Shown here: positions 53,685 to 63,154 of the stretch, in pieces
How positions within the stretch are numbered: the stretch's first letter is position 1
How the letters are laid out: each line of letters opens with the position of its first letter
Assembly (NCBI RefSeq): GCF_015330125.1
Contig: NZ_JADDXR010000002.1
Location: forward strand, 1,736,001-1,800,000
Origin: Zobellia nedashkovskayae
GTDB lineage: Bacteria; Bacteroidota; Bacteroidia; Flavobacteriales; Flavobacteriaceae
DNA: 64,000 nucleotides
Direction of reading: 5' to 3'
Position numbers and translations under genes: made by a program
The notes under the pieces: model-generated
What the model saw: the letters and a program-made list of their open reading frames with translations, nothing else
The model's database searches: none
What the model was told of the DNA's origin: nothing

Positions 53685-55004
53685 TTGGACCCTGATCCCC
53701 TTAGCTTAGTACCTTACTTTATGACTTTAACAGGTGCATTTGCATTTGAAATCACAATTCTTGTTGTATTGTTAATGTTGTCTGCCTTAATATCGGGTGC
53801 GGAGGTGGCCTTCTTTGGGCTTTCGCAGACAGAGGTCAATGAAATTGCAGAAAATAAAAGCGTACGAGGTAATATAATTATTAAGCTTCTTGAACGGCCA
53901 AAAAAACTCTTGGCCACCATTCTTATAGCAAATAATGCTATTAATATTGGCGTTGTGCTACTCTTTAGTAATATAGGGAACTCGCTCTTTGCTAACGTAG
54001 AGTTGGAATGGGTTAGGTTTCTTTTGGAGGTGGTAGTAGCTACTTTTCTAATATTGATGTTTGGAGAGATTTTACCCAAAGTATACGCAAACCGAAATAG
54101 AATTGCATTTGCCCACTTAATGTCTTATCCGCTTAATGTGCTAGATTTTCTGTTCAGCCCTTTGAGTCTACCTATGAGAGCTGGTACTCTTTTTTTGTAC
54201 AATAAATTGGGTAAACAAAAATCCAGTTTAAGTATAGATCAACTTTCCCAAGCTTTAGAATTAACCTCAGATGGCGATACTACCAAAGAAGAACAAAAAA
54301 TTCTGCAAGGTATAGTTACGTTTGGTAACACGGATACAAAACAGGTCATGCGCCCTCGTATAGATATATTTGCGATTAGTGAAGACATGAAGTTTCTAGA
54401 GGTGGTAGGTGAAATTAAAAAGCATGGCTATTCTAGAATTCCGGTTTTTTCAGAGAACATGGACAATGTTCTTGGAGTGCTCTACGTTAAAGATTTGTTG
54501 CCTTATATAGACAGGAAGACCTTTAATTGGATGACACTAATTCGGGAGCCATATTTTGTTCCAGAGAATAAAAAGCTTGACGATTTGTTGTTGGAATTTC
54601 AGGAAAAGAAGAATCATTTGGCAGTAGTGGTAGATGAATATGGTGGTACTTCTGGTATTGTTACTTTAGAGGATATTATAGAGGAAATAGTTGGAGATAT
54701 AAGTGATGAATTTGATGATGAAGACCTTATATTTTCAAAATTAGATGATTTTAATTACGTTTTTGACGGTAAGACCGCGTTGAAGGATTTCTATAGAGTC
54801 GCAAAAATTGAAAACGAAACCGAATTTGAGGAACAAAAGGGGGAATCCGAGACCATTGCTGGTTTTGTTCTTGAGATAGCAGGAAGTTTCCCAAAGAGAG
54901 GTGAAGTGATTGTATTTAATAAATATCAGTTCATAGTAGAAAGCTTAGACAAAAAGAGGTTGAAGCAAATTAAAATAACGTTGCCCCAGGATGTACAGAT
55001 ATAG
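53685..55004 (+). CDS. gldE: Gliding motility-associated protein GldE (CNNM/CBS/CorC-type)
   Basis: A 439-aa protein from a TTG start; the MDPDP opening is the known GldE start. Three to four TM helices of the CNNM (DUF21) domain fill residues about 20-200, with ISGAEVAFFGLSQTEVNEI and GEILPKVYANRN. A CBS pair lies at about 205-335 and a CorC/HlyC C-terminal domain at about 345-430. Related proteins act in divalent-cation efflux; in Flavobacterium GldE supports gliding together with GldD. The gene overlaps gldD by 14 bp and lies downstream of mutY and ssb, the known gliding layout. Confidence 0.93.
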   Translation: MDPDPLSLVPYFMTLTGAFAFEITILVVLLMLSALISGAEVAFFGLSQTEVNEIAENKSVRGNIIIKLLERPKKLLATILIANNAINIGVVLLFSNIGNSLFANVELEWVRFLLEVVVATFLILMFGEILPKVYANRNRIAFAHLMSYPLNVLDFLFSPLSLPMRAGTLFLYNKLGKQKSSLSIDQLSQALELTSDGDTTKEEQKILQGIVTFGNTDTKQVMRPRIDIFAISEDMKFLEVVGEIKKHGYSRIPVFSENMDNVLGVLYVKDLLPYIDRKTFNWMTLIREPYFVPENKKLDDLLLEFQEKKNHLAVVVDEYGGTSGIVTLEDIIEEIVGDISDEFDDEDLIFSKLDDFNYVFDGKTALKDFYRVAKIENETEFEEQKGESETIAGFVLEIAGSFPKRGEVIVFNKYQFIVESLDKKRLKQIKITLPQDVQI

Positions 55005-55545
55005 TTGGTTTCTTTTAATGGTTTTTATTTTGGCTGTTGGCTGTAATGAAGAAGTTTTGCCCAAGCCTAAAGCCCAGCTTAGACTAGAGTATGGTGCACC
55101 AAAACAGGGAGAGTTAGAGACCGATCACTTCTCTTTTAAATATAATACCCAAGCTAATATAAAAAGCAAAACAAAGACTTCACTAGTCTTAGGGTATCCT
55201 CAGATGAGGGGGGAAATTTACATCAACTATAAAAAGGTAGAGGACAATGTTCAAAAATTACTTTCTGATGCTCAAAGGTTAAGTTATGAGCATGCTGTAA
55301 AGGCTGACGGTATAGCGGAACAACCCTTTGTGAATGAGAAAAACGGAGTTTACGGTATGTTCTTTGAGGTTAGTGGCAATGCAGCCTCACAAGCGCAATT
55401 TTATGTTACTGATAGTACTAACCATTTTGTAACAGGCTCGTTGTATTTCTACACTAGGCCCAATTATGATTCCATTTATCCGGCGGCAGCCTATCTTCAA
55501 AATGATATTCGTGGGATTATGGAGAGCTTAAGATGGAAAAAGTAA
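54991..55545 (+). CDS. gldD: Gliding motility lipoprotein GldD
   Basis: A 184-aa lipoprotein with lipobox LAVGC. The mature part (YGAPKQGELETDHFSFKYN, MRGEIYINYKKVEDNV, YFYTRPNYDSIYPAAAYLQ) is GldD, one of the proteins required for gliding and T9SS function in Flavobacterium. It overlaps the end of gldE by 14 bp, so the two are translated together. Length is normal. This gene and gldE are the clearest evidence that the organism belongs to a gliding lineage. Confidence 0.95.
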   Translation: MYRYSWFLLMVFILAVGCNEEVLPKPKAQLRLEYGAPKQGELETDHFSFKYNTQANIKSKTKTSLVLGYPQMRGEIYINYKKVEDNVQKLLSDAQRLSYEHAVKADGIAEQPFVNEKNGVYGMFFEVSGNAASQAQFYVTDSTNHFVTGSLYFYTRPNYDSIYPAAAYLQNDIRGIMESLRWKK

Positions 55546-55754
55546 CATAAAAATTAGTTGATTATTCAGTTATGCGACTTTTAGTCTTATGGTTAAATCA
55601 TTTTCTTCATTTGACTTTAAATATTCTTTGATTGAAATTTGTTTATAATCTGTCAGGTATTTTTGTTTAATATGAAATGGATATTTATTTTTTTGTGAAA
55701 TGTTTATTTTTTTATTTGTATCGCAAAAATCATGATATTAGAAGTTTATTATGA

Positions 55755-55762
55755 TAGATTTG
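55755..55762 (+). promoter_or_regulatory. Probable -7 box of the GntR regulator gene
   Basis: TAGATTTG matches TAnnTTTG 52 bp before the ATG of the GntR gene, in a very AT-rich 268-bp spacer. No matching -33 box at the right distance. Confidence 0.4.
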
Positions 55763-55813
55763 TATTATTATACTTACAAATTAGCTGAAGTTTTTAATTT
55801 TTAACATTATCTA

Positions 55814-56827
55814 ATGTCGTTACTCCATATAATCCATCGACTAAAAGAAGTAAATAGTTTAACAAAGCACGAACAATTGGTGCACGGTGTAATTGAAGCT
55901 TTGGACTCCGGGGAGCTTTCTGTTGGAGACAAATTACCATCAATAAATAAAATGGTAAGTGATATAGGTTATGCACGAAAGACAATCGTTAAAGCATACG
56001 AGGAGTTAAAGGAGAGAGGCTTAGTAGAGTCAAAAAAGTTGAAAGGGTACTTTATCATTAGTGATGAAACGAAGGTAACATTAAGAATAGCTTTACTTTT
56101 ATTCTCATTTCAACGTTTTCAAGAAGATTTTTATAATACGTTTCGGAAAGAGTTAGGAGAACGCTATCAAATAGATGTCTTTTTTCATCATAATAATGTT
56201 GCCATTTTTGAGACTATTTTTAATAATATCCGTGGTAAGTACGGAATGTATGTAGTAGCACCCATACCTAACTCGGTAATAAGACCACTCCTTGAATCTA
56301 TTGAACCCCAAAAACTTTTGATTGTTGATAGGTATTTGTCCATGCCAGAGGAATATTCCTATATCGCGCAGGAATTTGAGGCAACTACTTTTGATAAGCT
56401 AATAGAGTTGCTTCCGCATATACAAAAGTATAAGAAGATAGTGCTTTTCTTTGCGGAGAATAAGGATTACCCAAGGGGAATTTTGATGGCATTTCATAGG
56501 TTCGTGGCTGATTATGGCTTAAACGGAGTTGTATTAGAGGACTATGTAGAGGGTTCACTAGAGAAAGAAACAGTCTATTTTTTTATAAACGATACCTCAC
56601 TTTGGGAATTGCTTAAAGATTGTCATAATTCTGGGTTGGTAGTAGGGGAAGATGTGGGTGTTCTATCCCATAATGACCATATTATAAAAGAAATTGCCTT
56701 TGGAGGCATCACGACCATTTCTACAGATTTTAAAGATATGGCCACAATGGCTGCACATCACGTTAAAAACAATATGGTTTCTCAAACTATAGTTACATCA
56801 AAACTGTTTAAGCGCAATTCTTTGTAA
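55814..56827 (+). CDS. GntR-type repressor with LacI-like sugar-sensing domain
   Basis: A 337-aa regulator. Residues about 10-85 form the GntR winged helix (HGVIEALDSGELSVGDKLPS, IGYARKTIVKAYEELKERG, VESKKLKGYFI). The rest, from TLRIALLLFSFQRFQED, is a periplasmic-binding-protein-like sensor of the LacI/GalR kind (MYVVAPIPNSVIRPLLESI, DVGVLSHNDHIIKEI), as in sugar regulators of the AraR class. It lies just before a GH36-like gene, an O-acetyltransferase and an SSS symporter on the same strand, so those are its likely targets and a sugar of that pathway its likely effector. The inverted repeat at 56965-56991 is a candidate operator. Confidence 0.88.
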   Translation: MSLLHIIHRLKEVNSLTKHEQLVHGVIEALDSGELSVGDKLPSINKMVSDIGYARKTIVKAYEELKERGLVESKKLKGYFIISDETKVTLRIALLLFSFQRFQEDFYNTFRKELGERYQIDVFFHHNNVAIFETIFNNIRGKYGMYVVAPIPNSVIRPLLESIEPQKLLIVDRYLSMPEEYSYIAQEFEATTFDKLIELLPHIQKYKKIVLFFAENKDYPRGILMAFHRFVADYGLNGVVLEDYVEGSLEKETVYFFINDTSLWELLKDCHNSGLVVGEDVGVLSHNDHIIKEIAFGGITTISTDFKDMATMAAHHVKNNMVSQTIVTSKLFKRNSL

Positions 56828-56932
56828 CACCTTTCTTAAGGCTGTGTTTACTGCAAAAGTTATCTCTCTAAATTTAAAATTATATAATTTTAAGGTCTTA
56901 AATTGATTATTTCTTATTTCGGATGTTAGATT

Positions 56933-56966
56933 TTTGTCTACGGTGTTAAAAAAAATCTTATTTTCG
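56933..56966 (+). promoter_or_regulatory. Probable promoter of the carbohydrate operon
   Basis: A -33-type TTTG (56933-56936) and a -7-type TATTTTCG (56959-56966, one mismatch to TAnnTTTG) are 22 bp apart, within the known spacing range, about 150 bp before the glycosidase gene. Confidence 0.45.
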
Positions 56967-56991
56967 TTATGTAGCATAGAATAGCATAACG
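56965..56991. promoter_or_regulatory. Inverted repeat CGTTATG-N13-CATAACG (candidate GntR operator)
   Basis: Seven-base arms are exact reverse complements, centred at 56978, immediately downstream of the -7 box, where a bound repressor would block the start of transcription. A second small inverted repeat, CCTGTA-N5-TACAGG, lies at 57019-57035. No T-tract follows either one. Confidence 0.5.
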
Positions 56992-57117
56992 TAACATATA
57001 AAATTGTTTTCTCCTTTTCCTGTAATAAATACAGGTGTTAGATATAATTTTTTTTGCTAAAAGAGAAAAGTCAGAAAACCATCAATTGCTAATTAATTAC
57101 TGGACAATATAAAAAAG

Positions 57118-58887
57118 ATGATTGTAAAGAAGACCATTACAGCAAATCCCGAAATCACTATAATAGGAACGGAACAGAGTTTAGTAACATCCCTTAAGAA
57201 AGTATATGACCATGCAGGTACTCTGGTTTATGATTTTGAAGTTAGCAGTGATGAACAAATGGTTCCTAAACCAATTACACTGCAATGGAAGGTTCCTGCG
57301 ATTAATGTAAAGGGAGTTTGGAAGCCTACAACAGATTTTAACAAACGTATTCAGGCAGATTGGGAGTTAGATAATATGGAATCTAGAATTTCTATTGATT
57401 CTCCTGTAATATCTCTTTTTGGAAATAGTGATGAGAATGTTTTAACCTTTGCTTGTTCCAACGCTATCAATAAATTGGAAATGAATGCACGTTTGCGTGA
57501 AGAAGACAATTGTTTTTATTGTCATATCACGTTTTTTATGGAGCAGCACTATCCTCTCAAAAATTTTAAAGCACAGATAAGATTGGATAATCAAAATCAG
57601 CATTTTTCTGATAGTCTCCGTGATGTGTCTTCCTGGTGGGAAACTTTTGAGCAGTTAAAACCGGCTTATGTTCCGGAAATCGCTAAAAAACCATTGTATT
57701 CTACCTGGTATCAGTTTCATCAAAACCTAGAAATACCCTTGCTTTTAGAGGAATGTAGATTAGCTAAGGATTTAGGTTACGAGGCAATTATTATTGATGA
57801 TGGCTGGCAAACCTTTGACACAAATAGAGGTTATGATTTTACTGGCGATTGGCAGCCGGATCGTATTCCTGAAATGGCGGAATTCGTAAAAAGCGTACAT
57901 GAAACGGGAATGAAAGTAGCCCTGTGGTATTCAGTGCCGTTCTGTGGCGAAAAATCAAAAGCCTTTAAACGTTTTAAAGGGAAATACTTAACAGAAGACC
58001 ACAGATGGGCACCTGTTTTTGACCCACGTTATCCAGATGTAAGGCAATACCTAATCGATATTTATACAAATGCAGCTAAAGACTGGAATTTAGACGGTTT
58101 TAAACTAGACTTTATAGACGATTTTAGATTTTACAAAGACACACCTACTATGTTAGGGTCAGATGCAGATTACGCTTCTATTAACGGCGCTGTTGACCGT
58201 TTGTTGACAGACGTAAAAAATGCTTTAACAGAAATAAACCCCGAAATCTTTATCGAGTTCAGACAGAAATATACTGGACCGGCAATGCGTAAATATGGAA
58301 ACATGTTCCGGGCTTTTGATTGCCCGGGAGATGCTACCATGAACCGATTGCGAATTGCAGATATACGTATGCTTGCGGGTAATACCGCTGTACATTCCGA
58401 TATGGTTACTTGGCATGCAGATGAACCGTTAGAAATTGCGGCACTTCAAGTCATCAATACGCTTTTTGGTGTCCCTCAACTTTCGGTAATGTTAAGTGAA
58501 ACTCCTAAGGAATATTTAAATATGATCGGGTTTTACACCAAGTACTGGAATGAAAATGCAGATGTTCTTATGAACGGTGATTTTCTTCCTTCTAAACCTC
58601 TTGCCAACTATCCCACAGAAAGGGTATCTAAGAATGGGCAGTTAATTATTGGTGTTTATGATGCTTGGGTTACTGAGCTTAATGATGCTCATAAACTTAT
58701 AGATATCTTAAATGGTCAAATTGCAGATCAAGTTATCGTCCGAAATACTATAGATTTAGGAACTTACCGCTGTAAAATCTATGATTGCCAAGGAAGTTTG
58801 ATAAGGGAAGATAATGTAGTATTTTCGAAAGGTGTACTAGAAATAGAGGTTCCCGCCTGTGGAATCATTAGAGCCAAGAAAATATAG
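57118..58887 (+). CDS. GH36-like glycoside hydrolase (putative alpha-galactosidase)
   Basis: A 589-aa protein. An N-terminal beta domain (1-190) precedes a TIM barrel with YEAIIIDDGWQTFD at 221-234 and the nucleophile region GFKLDFIDDF (Asp331, after Lys329). RAFDCPGDATMNR follows at 398-410, where Asp401 is a candidate acid/base, and a small beta C-terminal domain closes the protein. No signal peptide, so it should act in the cytoplasm after uptake by the SSS symporter downstream. The melibiase-like motif set supports GH36 or a nearby clan member; the exact sugar is open. It opens the three-gene operon and overlaps or abuts the O-acetyltransferase gene. Confidence 0.75.
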   Translation: MIVKKTITANPEITIIGTEQSLVTSLKKVYDHAGTLVYDFEVSSDEQMVPKPITLQWKVPAINVKGVWKPTTDFNKRIQADWELDNMESRISIDSPVISLFGNSDENVLTFACSNAINKLEMNARLREEDNCFYCHITFFMEQHYPLKNFKAQIRLDNQNQHFSDSLRDVSSWWETFEQLKPAYVPEIAKKPLYSTWYQFHQNLEIPLLLEECRLAKDLGYEAIIIDDGWQTFDTNRGYDFTGDWQPDRIPEMAEFVKSVHETGMKVALWYSVPFCGEKSKAFKRFKGKYLTEDHRWAPVFDPRYPDVRQYLIDIYTNAAKDWNLDGFKLDFIDDFRFYKDTPTMLGSDADYASINGAVDRLLTDVKNALTEINPEIFIEFRQKYTGPAMRKYGNMFRAFDCPGDATMNRLRIADIRMLAGNTAVHSDMVTWHADEPLEIAALQVINTLFGVPQLSVMLSETPKEYLNMIGFYTKYWNENADVLMNGDFLPSKPLANYPTERVSKNGQLIIGVYDAWVTELNDAHKLIDILNGQIADQVIVRNTIDLGTYRCKIYDCQGSLIREDNVVFSKGVLEIEVPACGIIRAKKI

Positions 58888-58897
58888 TAGACTTCAA

Positions 58898-59455
58898 ATG
58901 ACGGAAAAAGAAAAAATGATTAATGGGCTGCCCTACAATCCACATGATAGGGAGTTGGTAAGAGGTAGGTTAAACGCAAGAAGATTAATGCGTGAAATTG
59001 AGGCTATACCAATGGATAAGGAACGGCAGCGTAAGCATTTTTTTAAAGAGCTTTTTGGCGAAACTGGTAAGAATTTCTACATCGAAAATCGTTTTACATG
59101 CGATTATGGCTTCAATATTTATTGGGGAGAAAATTCATATGCTAACTTTGATTGTATTATTTTGGATGCCGCGCCGGTTTACATAGGTAAAAATGTGATG
59201 ATAGCGCCGGGAGTAAGGTTACTCACTGCTACCCACCCTTTGGAATTTGAAGCCCGTAATTCAGGAATTGAATATGCAAAACCAATTTATATTGGAGACA
59301 ATGTTTGGATTGGTGGAGGTGTAATTGTAAATCCGGGTGTTACCATAGGTGATAACAGTGTCATTGGTTCAGGTAGTGTAGTCGTTAAAGATATTCCTGA
59401 AAATGTGGTAGCTGTAGGCAATCCGTGCCGCGTATTAAAGAAAATTGATAACTGA
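58898..59455 (+). CDS. Sugar O-acetyltransferase (maltose/galactoside acetyltransferase type)
   Basis: A 185-aa left-handed beta-helix acyltransferase. The ATG at 58898 (MTEKEKMINGLPYNPHDREL) is the family start; an upstream ATG at 58859 would overlap the glycosidase gene. After the Maa/LacA N-terminal helices come hexapeptide repeats, with the catalytic His in LLTATHPLEFEARN and the VNPGVTIGDNSVIGSGSVVV coil. It transfers acetyl from acetyl-CoA to a sugar hydroxyl, often to detoxify unusable sugars. It lies 10 bp after the glycosidase gene, so the two probably handle the same sugar. Confidence 0.9.
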   Translation: MTEKEKMINGLPYNPHDRELVRGRLNARRLMREIEAIPMDKERQRKHFFKELFGETGKNFYIENRFTCDYGFNIYWGENSYANFDCIILDAAPVYIGKNVMIAPGVRLLTATHPLEFEARNSGIEYAKPIYIGDNVWIGGGVIVNPGVTIGDNSVIGSGSVVVKDIPENVVAVGNPCRVLKKIDN

Positions 59456-59503
59456 TAGTTAAGTTATATTTATTGCTCAACACCAACTTAAAACACCAAA
59501 AAT

Positions 59504-61153
59504 ATGCTCTCAATAGTTTCTTTTGTAGGTTTTACACTCTTAGTAGCCGTTATCGCTTGGTATGCTACAAGAAGTACCAATGAAAATTCTGCTGATGGCT
59601 ATTTTCTTGCCGGTAGAAGTCTAGGAGCAATCACAATTGCTGGTTCGCTACTTTTGACCAATCTTTCTGCAGAACAGATTGTGGGGCTGAACGGACAAGC
59701 ATTTACCGAAGGTGTTCTGGTAATGGCTTGGGAGACATTGGCGGCTATTGCGATGATTATAACTGCTGTATTCTTGCTTCCTAGATACATGAGAGGTGGT
59801 ATAACAACAATTCCGCAATTTGTGGAAGATAGATTCGATCATGGTACAAAAGCCATTCTTACGGCTTTATTCTTGTCAGGTTATGTTATTGTGGTGATTC
59901 CTTCGGTACTGTATTCGGGTTCCTTGGCTTTTAGTACAATGTTTGATTTACCTAGTCTTCTTGGACTTTCTGATACGGCCACGCTGTGGCTCTGTGTTTG
60001 GAGTATAGGTACTATTGGTATTATATATGCAATTTTTGGCGGATTGAAGGCTGTTGCTGTTTCTGACCTTATCAACTCAATAGGACTTTTGATCGGTGGT
60101 CTTCTTATTCCTGTTTTTGGGTTGCTGGCCATTGGAGACGGTAGTATTGGCGATGGAATATCTATTTTATGGGAAACTCATCCTGAGAAATTCAACGTAA
60201 AAGGAGATGTAGATGCTTCTATTCCTTTTGGAACTATTTTTACAGGAATGATGCTTGTGCAGATGTTCTATTGGGGAACGAACCAAGTTATTTTACAGCG
60301 TGTTTTTGGAGCTAAAAATTTAAAGGAGGGGCAAAAAGGAGTAATACTAGCCGCTTTAGTGAAGTTTTTGATACCAATAATCGTAGTGCTACCAGGTATT
60401 ATTGCTTGGCATATTTTTGAAGGTAAACTAGACAATCCTGATCAAGCCTACCCTAAATTGGTTGCCACAGTGCTTCCTGCAGCATTTACAGGTCTTTTTG
60501 CTGCGGTACTTTTTGGTGCCATTCTAAGTTCGTTCAATAGTTTATTAAATAGTAGTGCTACTTTATTCGGATTTGATCTTTATAGACAATATTTTAAAAA
60601 GACCGCTACTGAAATAGAAACAGTAAAGGCGGGTAAGGTGTTCGGTCTTGTACTTGGCATTTTAGGAATGTGCGTGGCACCGTTGATTGCGAATGCTCCA
60701 CAAGGACTTTTTGCTTGGTTACAAGAAGCAAATGGTTGTTATAGTATTCCAATTCTAACCGTAATCGTTATTGGTTTCTTTACCAAACGCGTACCGGCAA
60801 TAGCCGCTAAAATTGGGGTGATTTCAGGGGTTGTTCTGTATTCTATAAGTCAGTTTATTATCAAGCCCTATTTTGTAGATAATGCACTTGCTGAGGCTGC
60901 TCAGAATGGTATAACTGAAGCAAAGGCCTTGAGTGTGATACAGGCAGAAGCTTATCCACACTTTTTACATGTAATGGCTATTTTATTCGTTCTGAACATT
61001 ATCATCATGTTGGTAATCGGAAAACTCTACCCAAGGGATACGGATTACGAACCTATGACTACGGATGCTGTTAGTGTTGAGCCATGGAAATATGCTTTTA
61101 TAGCAGGGGCAGCTATCACAGCTTTGGTATTGAGCACGTATTTGATATTCTAA
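59504..61153 (+). CDS. Sodium/solute symporter (SSS family, SGLT-like)
   Basis: A 549-aa polytopic protein with about 13-14 TM helices. SSS signatures are YFLAGRSLGAITIAGSLLLTNLSAEQIVGLNG in the first helices and the GLFAAVLFGAILSSFNSLLNSSATLF stretch in TM9, with a Na2-site Ser pair. It is closest to sugar-transporting SGLT-like proteins. With the neighbouring glycosidase and acetyltransferase it likely imports the glycoside that induces the operon through the GntR regulator. Last gene of the operon; it converges on the PAP2 gene with 12 bp between stops. Confidence 0.9.
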   Translation: MLSIVSFVGFTLLVAVIAWYATRSTNENSADGYFLAGRSLGAITIAGSLLLTNLSAEQIVGLNGQAFTEGVLVMAWETLAAIAMIITAVFLLPRYMRGGITTIPQFVEDRFDHGTKAILTALFLSGYVIVVIPSVLYSGSLAFSTMFDLPSLLGLSDTATLWLCVWSIGTIGIIYAIFGGLKAVAVSDLINSIGLLIGGLLIPVFGLLAIGDGSIGDGISILWETHPEKFNVKGDVDASIPFGTIFTGMMLVQMFYWGTNQVILQRVFGAKNLKEGQKGVILAALVKFLIPIIVVLPGIIAWHIFEGKLDNPDQAYPKLVATVLPAAFTGLFAAVLFGAILSSFNSLLNSSATLFGFDLYRQYFKKTATEIETVKAGKVFGLVLGILGMCVAPLIANAPQGLFAWLQEANGCYSIPILTVIVIGFFTKRVPAIAAKIGVISGVVLYSISQFIIKPYFVDNALAEAAQNGITEAKALSVIQAEAYPHFLHVMAILFVLNIIIMLVIGKLYPRDTDYEPMTTDAVSVEPWKYAFIAGAAITALVLSTYLIF

Positions 61154-61165
61154 ACTGGGAAGAAT

Positions 61166-61999
61166 TTAAAACTGAACAACAACACCCAATGTTCCGGGGC
61201 CAAAGTTGAGGTTCCAACTCGTCTTTTTAGCTTGGTCGTTGTATTTTTCGTCGTATTTTTTATCAAGGTATCTGTCAATAGATTCTACGGTAGCTACGCT
61301 AATTGCAACCGCAAAAACAAAGTCACTTAAATAGTGCTGACCATCCCAAATACGTGAAATTCCGGGGATAGCTCCCAAAGTGTAAACACCTGCTTTTATC
61401 CACGGACTTTTAAATTGCTTACCAATAGCATAGGCATTGGTAAATGCCAATAATGCGTGCCCAGATGGAAAAGAATGATAGTTTCGGTTTGAATTGAAAG
61501 GGTCAAATGTATCTTTCCCTTTTTCCGCAACTGGCCTGGCACGACCTACAACAGACTTTAAAACTTGTTGTAAAAAACCTGAAGAAGTTGCAGATGCGAT
61601 TAGAAGAACACCTGTACGGCGAAGTTTTTCATTCTTGGTAATCAGTCCGGCTATATAAACACCTGATGTTGCTAAATAATTATTTTCTGGGCTACCATAA
61701 AGTTCACCATATTCACGAATAATATGGGGTACACTTTCTTTTTGTCTTTGAATAAACTCAGAGCTTTGTTCATCAAAAAGATAAACTGCTCCCGTACCCG
61801 CTACCACACCGCCCAGTTGCGCCCATTGCTGCCCTTTCCAATGAAGTGGTCTTGCATAGGAGTACCCCACACCTTTAAACATATTTACAAAGTCGTATTT
61901 AAACATGTCCCATCTTTTTTCGGTAGGTGCTACAATAGAGTCTTGAGCGTATGTGCCAATTGTAAGGAAAATAAAGAGTAAGGTTATGGTCTTTTTCAT
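61166..61999 (-). CDS. PAP2-superfamily phosphatase (exported)
   Basis: A 277-aa protein with a signal peptide (LLFIFLTIGTYAQD). The three acid-phosphatase motifs are complete: KSVVGRARP at 148-156 (KX6RP), SFPSGHALL at 177-184 (PSGH) and SRIWDGQHYLSDFVF at 215-229 (SRX5HX3D). Family members dephosphorylate lipid phosphates or undecaprenyl diphosphate, or act as haloperoxidase-fold enzymes. The membrane-helix content is modest, so a periplasmic domain attached by a hydrophobic surface is possible. Substrate unknown. Confidence 0.9.
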   Translation of the reverse strand: MKKTITLLFIFLTIGTYAQDSIVAPTEKRWDMFKYDFVNMFKGVGYSYARPLHWKGQQWAQLGGVVAGTGAVYLFDEQSSEFIQRQKESVPHIIREYGELYGSPENNYLATSGVYIAGLITKNEKLRRTGVLLIASATSSGFLQQVLKSVVGRARPVAEKGKDTFDPFNSNRNYHSFPSGHALLAFTNAYAIGKQFKSPWIKAGVYTLGAIPGISRIWDGQHYLSDFVFAVAISVATVESIDRYLDKKYDEKYNDQAKKTSWNLNFGPGTLGVVVQF

Positions 62000-62167
62000 A
62001 ATGACGACAAAACTAGATGTATTTTGAAAACCTTCAACGTTTAAATTCGAAAAAAATAGACGCTATCGGTAATAATGGTGTTATTGGAGCTCGGGTCTTC
62101 CGTTAAGATACAGAATAAATGGATAGAATTATTAATAGTTCAGTTGATGAAAAAGAAAAGTTATACG

Positions 62168-63070
62168 TTAGAAATAGATTTCTTGAGCAAGACGAAAGGT
62201 ATTGGCATGAGCGTCAACAATAGTTTTGATATCCGGAGAGTAGCCGCCGCCCATACTACATTGAACTGGTATTTGAAGCTGATTGCAAGTTTCCAGTACA
62301 AACGCATCCCGCTCTTTACAACCTTCAATACTTAACCCTAAAGTGCCAAGTTTGTCCGACGCAATAACGTCTACACCGCAAAGGTAAAAGATGAAATCCG
62401 GTTTTTCTTTGGAAATCAGTTTAGGTAAAGTTTCCCTCAATAAGGACAAATAATCACTGTCGCCAGTGTCTTTGGGGAGGGCAATGTCTAAATCCGATTG
62501 TTCTTTCTTAAAGGGATAATTACTAGCGCCGTGCATGGAAAATGTAAAAACAGAGTTATCATTCTTAAAAATTTCTGCAGTACCGTTCCCTTGGTGCACA
62601 TCGAAATCTACAATCAGTATTTTTTTAGCCAAGTTCTGTGCCTGTAAAAAACGTGCGCCAATTGCCTGATCGTTTAGCATACAAAAAGCTTCGCCATGGT
62701 CTGAGTAGGCATGATGAGTGCCCCCGGCAATATTCATGGCTATACCATTGATAATTGCGAACAAACAGGCTTGCATAGTGCCATCTGCTATAATTCGTTC
62801 GCGTTCGACTAAGTCTTCAGTCAGCGGAAAACCTATTTTTCGTGCCTCACGAGATGGGATTTTTATATTTAAAAGATCATAGAAATATTCAGGATCGTGA
62901 ACAGCAACAATGTATTTATCGTTTGGTATTTCTGGCTCAAAGAAGTTTTCAAGCGTACACGTGCCTTCATGTAAAAGCTGTTTGGGTAACAACTCGTACT
63001 TAAGCATTGGAAACCTATGCCCTTCGGGTAAGGAATGTTTGTAAATAGGGTGATACGCAATCTTGAGCAT
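62168..63070 (-). CDS. Histone-deacetylase-superfamily deacetylase
   Basis: A 300-aa arginase/deacetylase-fold enzyme. Motifs: GGTHHAYSDHGEAFCMLND at 116-134 (catalytic His119-His120), the zinc ligands Asp157 and His159 in IVDFDVHQGNGTAEIF, and Asp239 in VDVIASDKLGTLGLS. Residues for an acetyl-lysine or acetylpolyamine tunnel are plausible, but the substrate is not readable. Bacterial relatives include acetoin-utilization AcuC-like and acetylpolyamine amidohydrolases. The gene stands alone on the minus strand 85 bp after the small Lys/Cys-rich gene. Confidence 0.9.
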   Translation of the reverse strand: MLKIAYHPIYKHSLPEGHRFPMLKYELLPKQLLHEGTCTLENFFEPEIPNDKYIVAVHDPEYFYDLLNIKIPSREARKIGFPLTEDLVERERIIADGTMQACLFAIINGIAMNIAGGTHHAYSDHGEAFCMLNDQAIGARFLQAQNLAKKILIVDFDVHQGNGTAEIFKNDNSVFTFSMHGASNYPFKKEQSDLDIALPKDTGDSDYLSLLRETLPKLISKEKPDFIFYLCGVDVIASDKLGTLGLSIEGCKERDAFVLETCNQLQIPVQCSMGGGYSPDIKTIVDAHANTFRLAQEIYF

Positions 63071-63154
63071 ACTGCAAATATAGGAGGTCTATTTCCTTTT
63101 TTAAATCAAGAAATCGTAAAAGTAGACAGGTAAGTTTTTAAAGAGAGAAATGGT

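Noticed and set aside
57118..58887. GH31 alpha-glucosidase reading of the glycosidase
   Set aside because: Length, N-terminal domain and the KLD nucleophile context fit GH36-type better; the exact family remains open.
62075..62335. 86-codon plus-strand ORF overlapping the end of the deacetylase gene
   Set aside because: It covers a C-terminal part of the deacetylase on the other strand and has no motif or start signal of its own.
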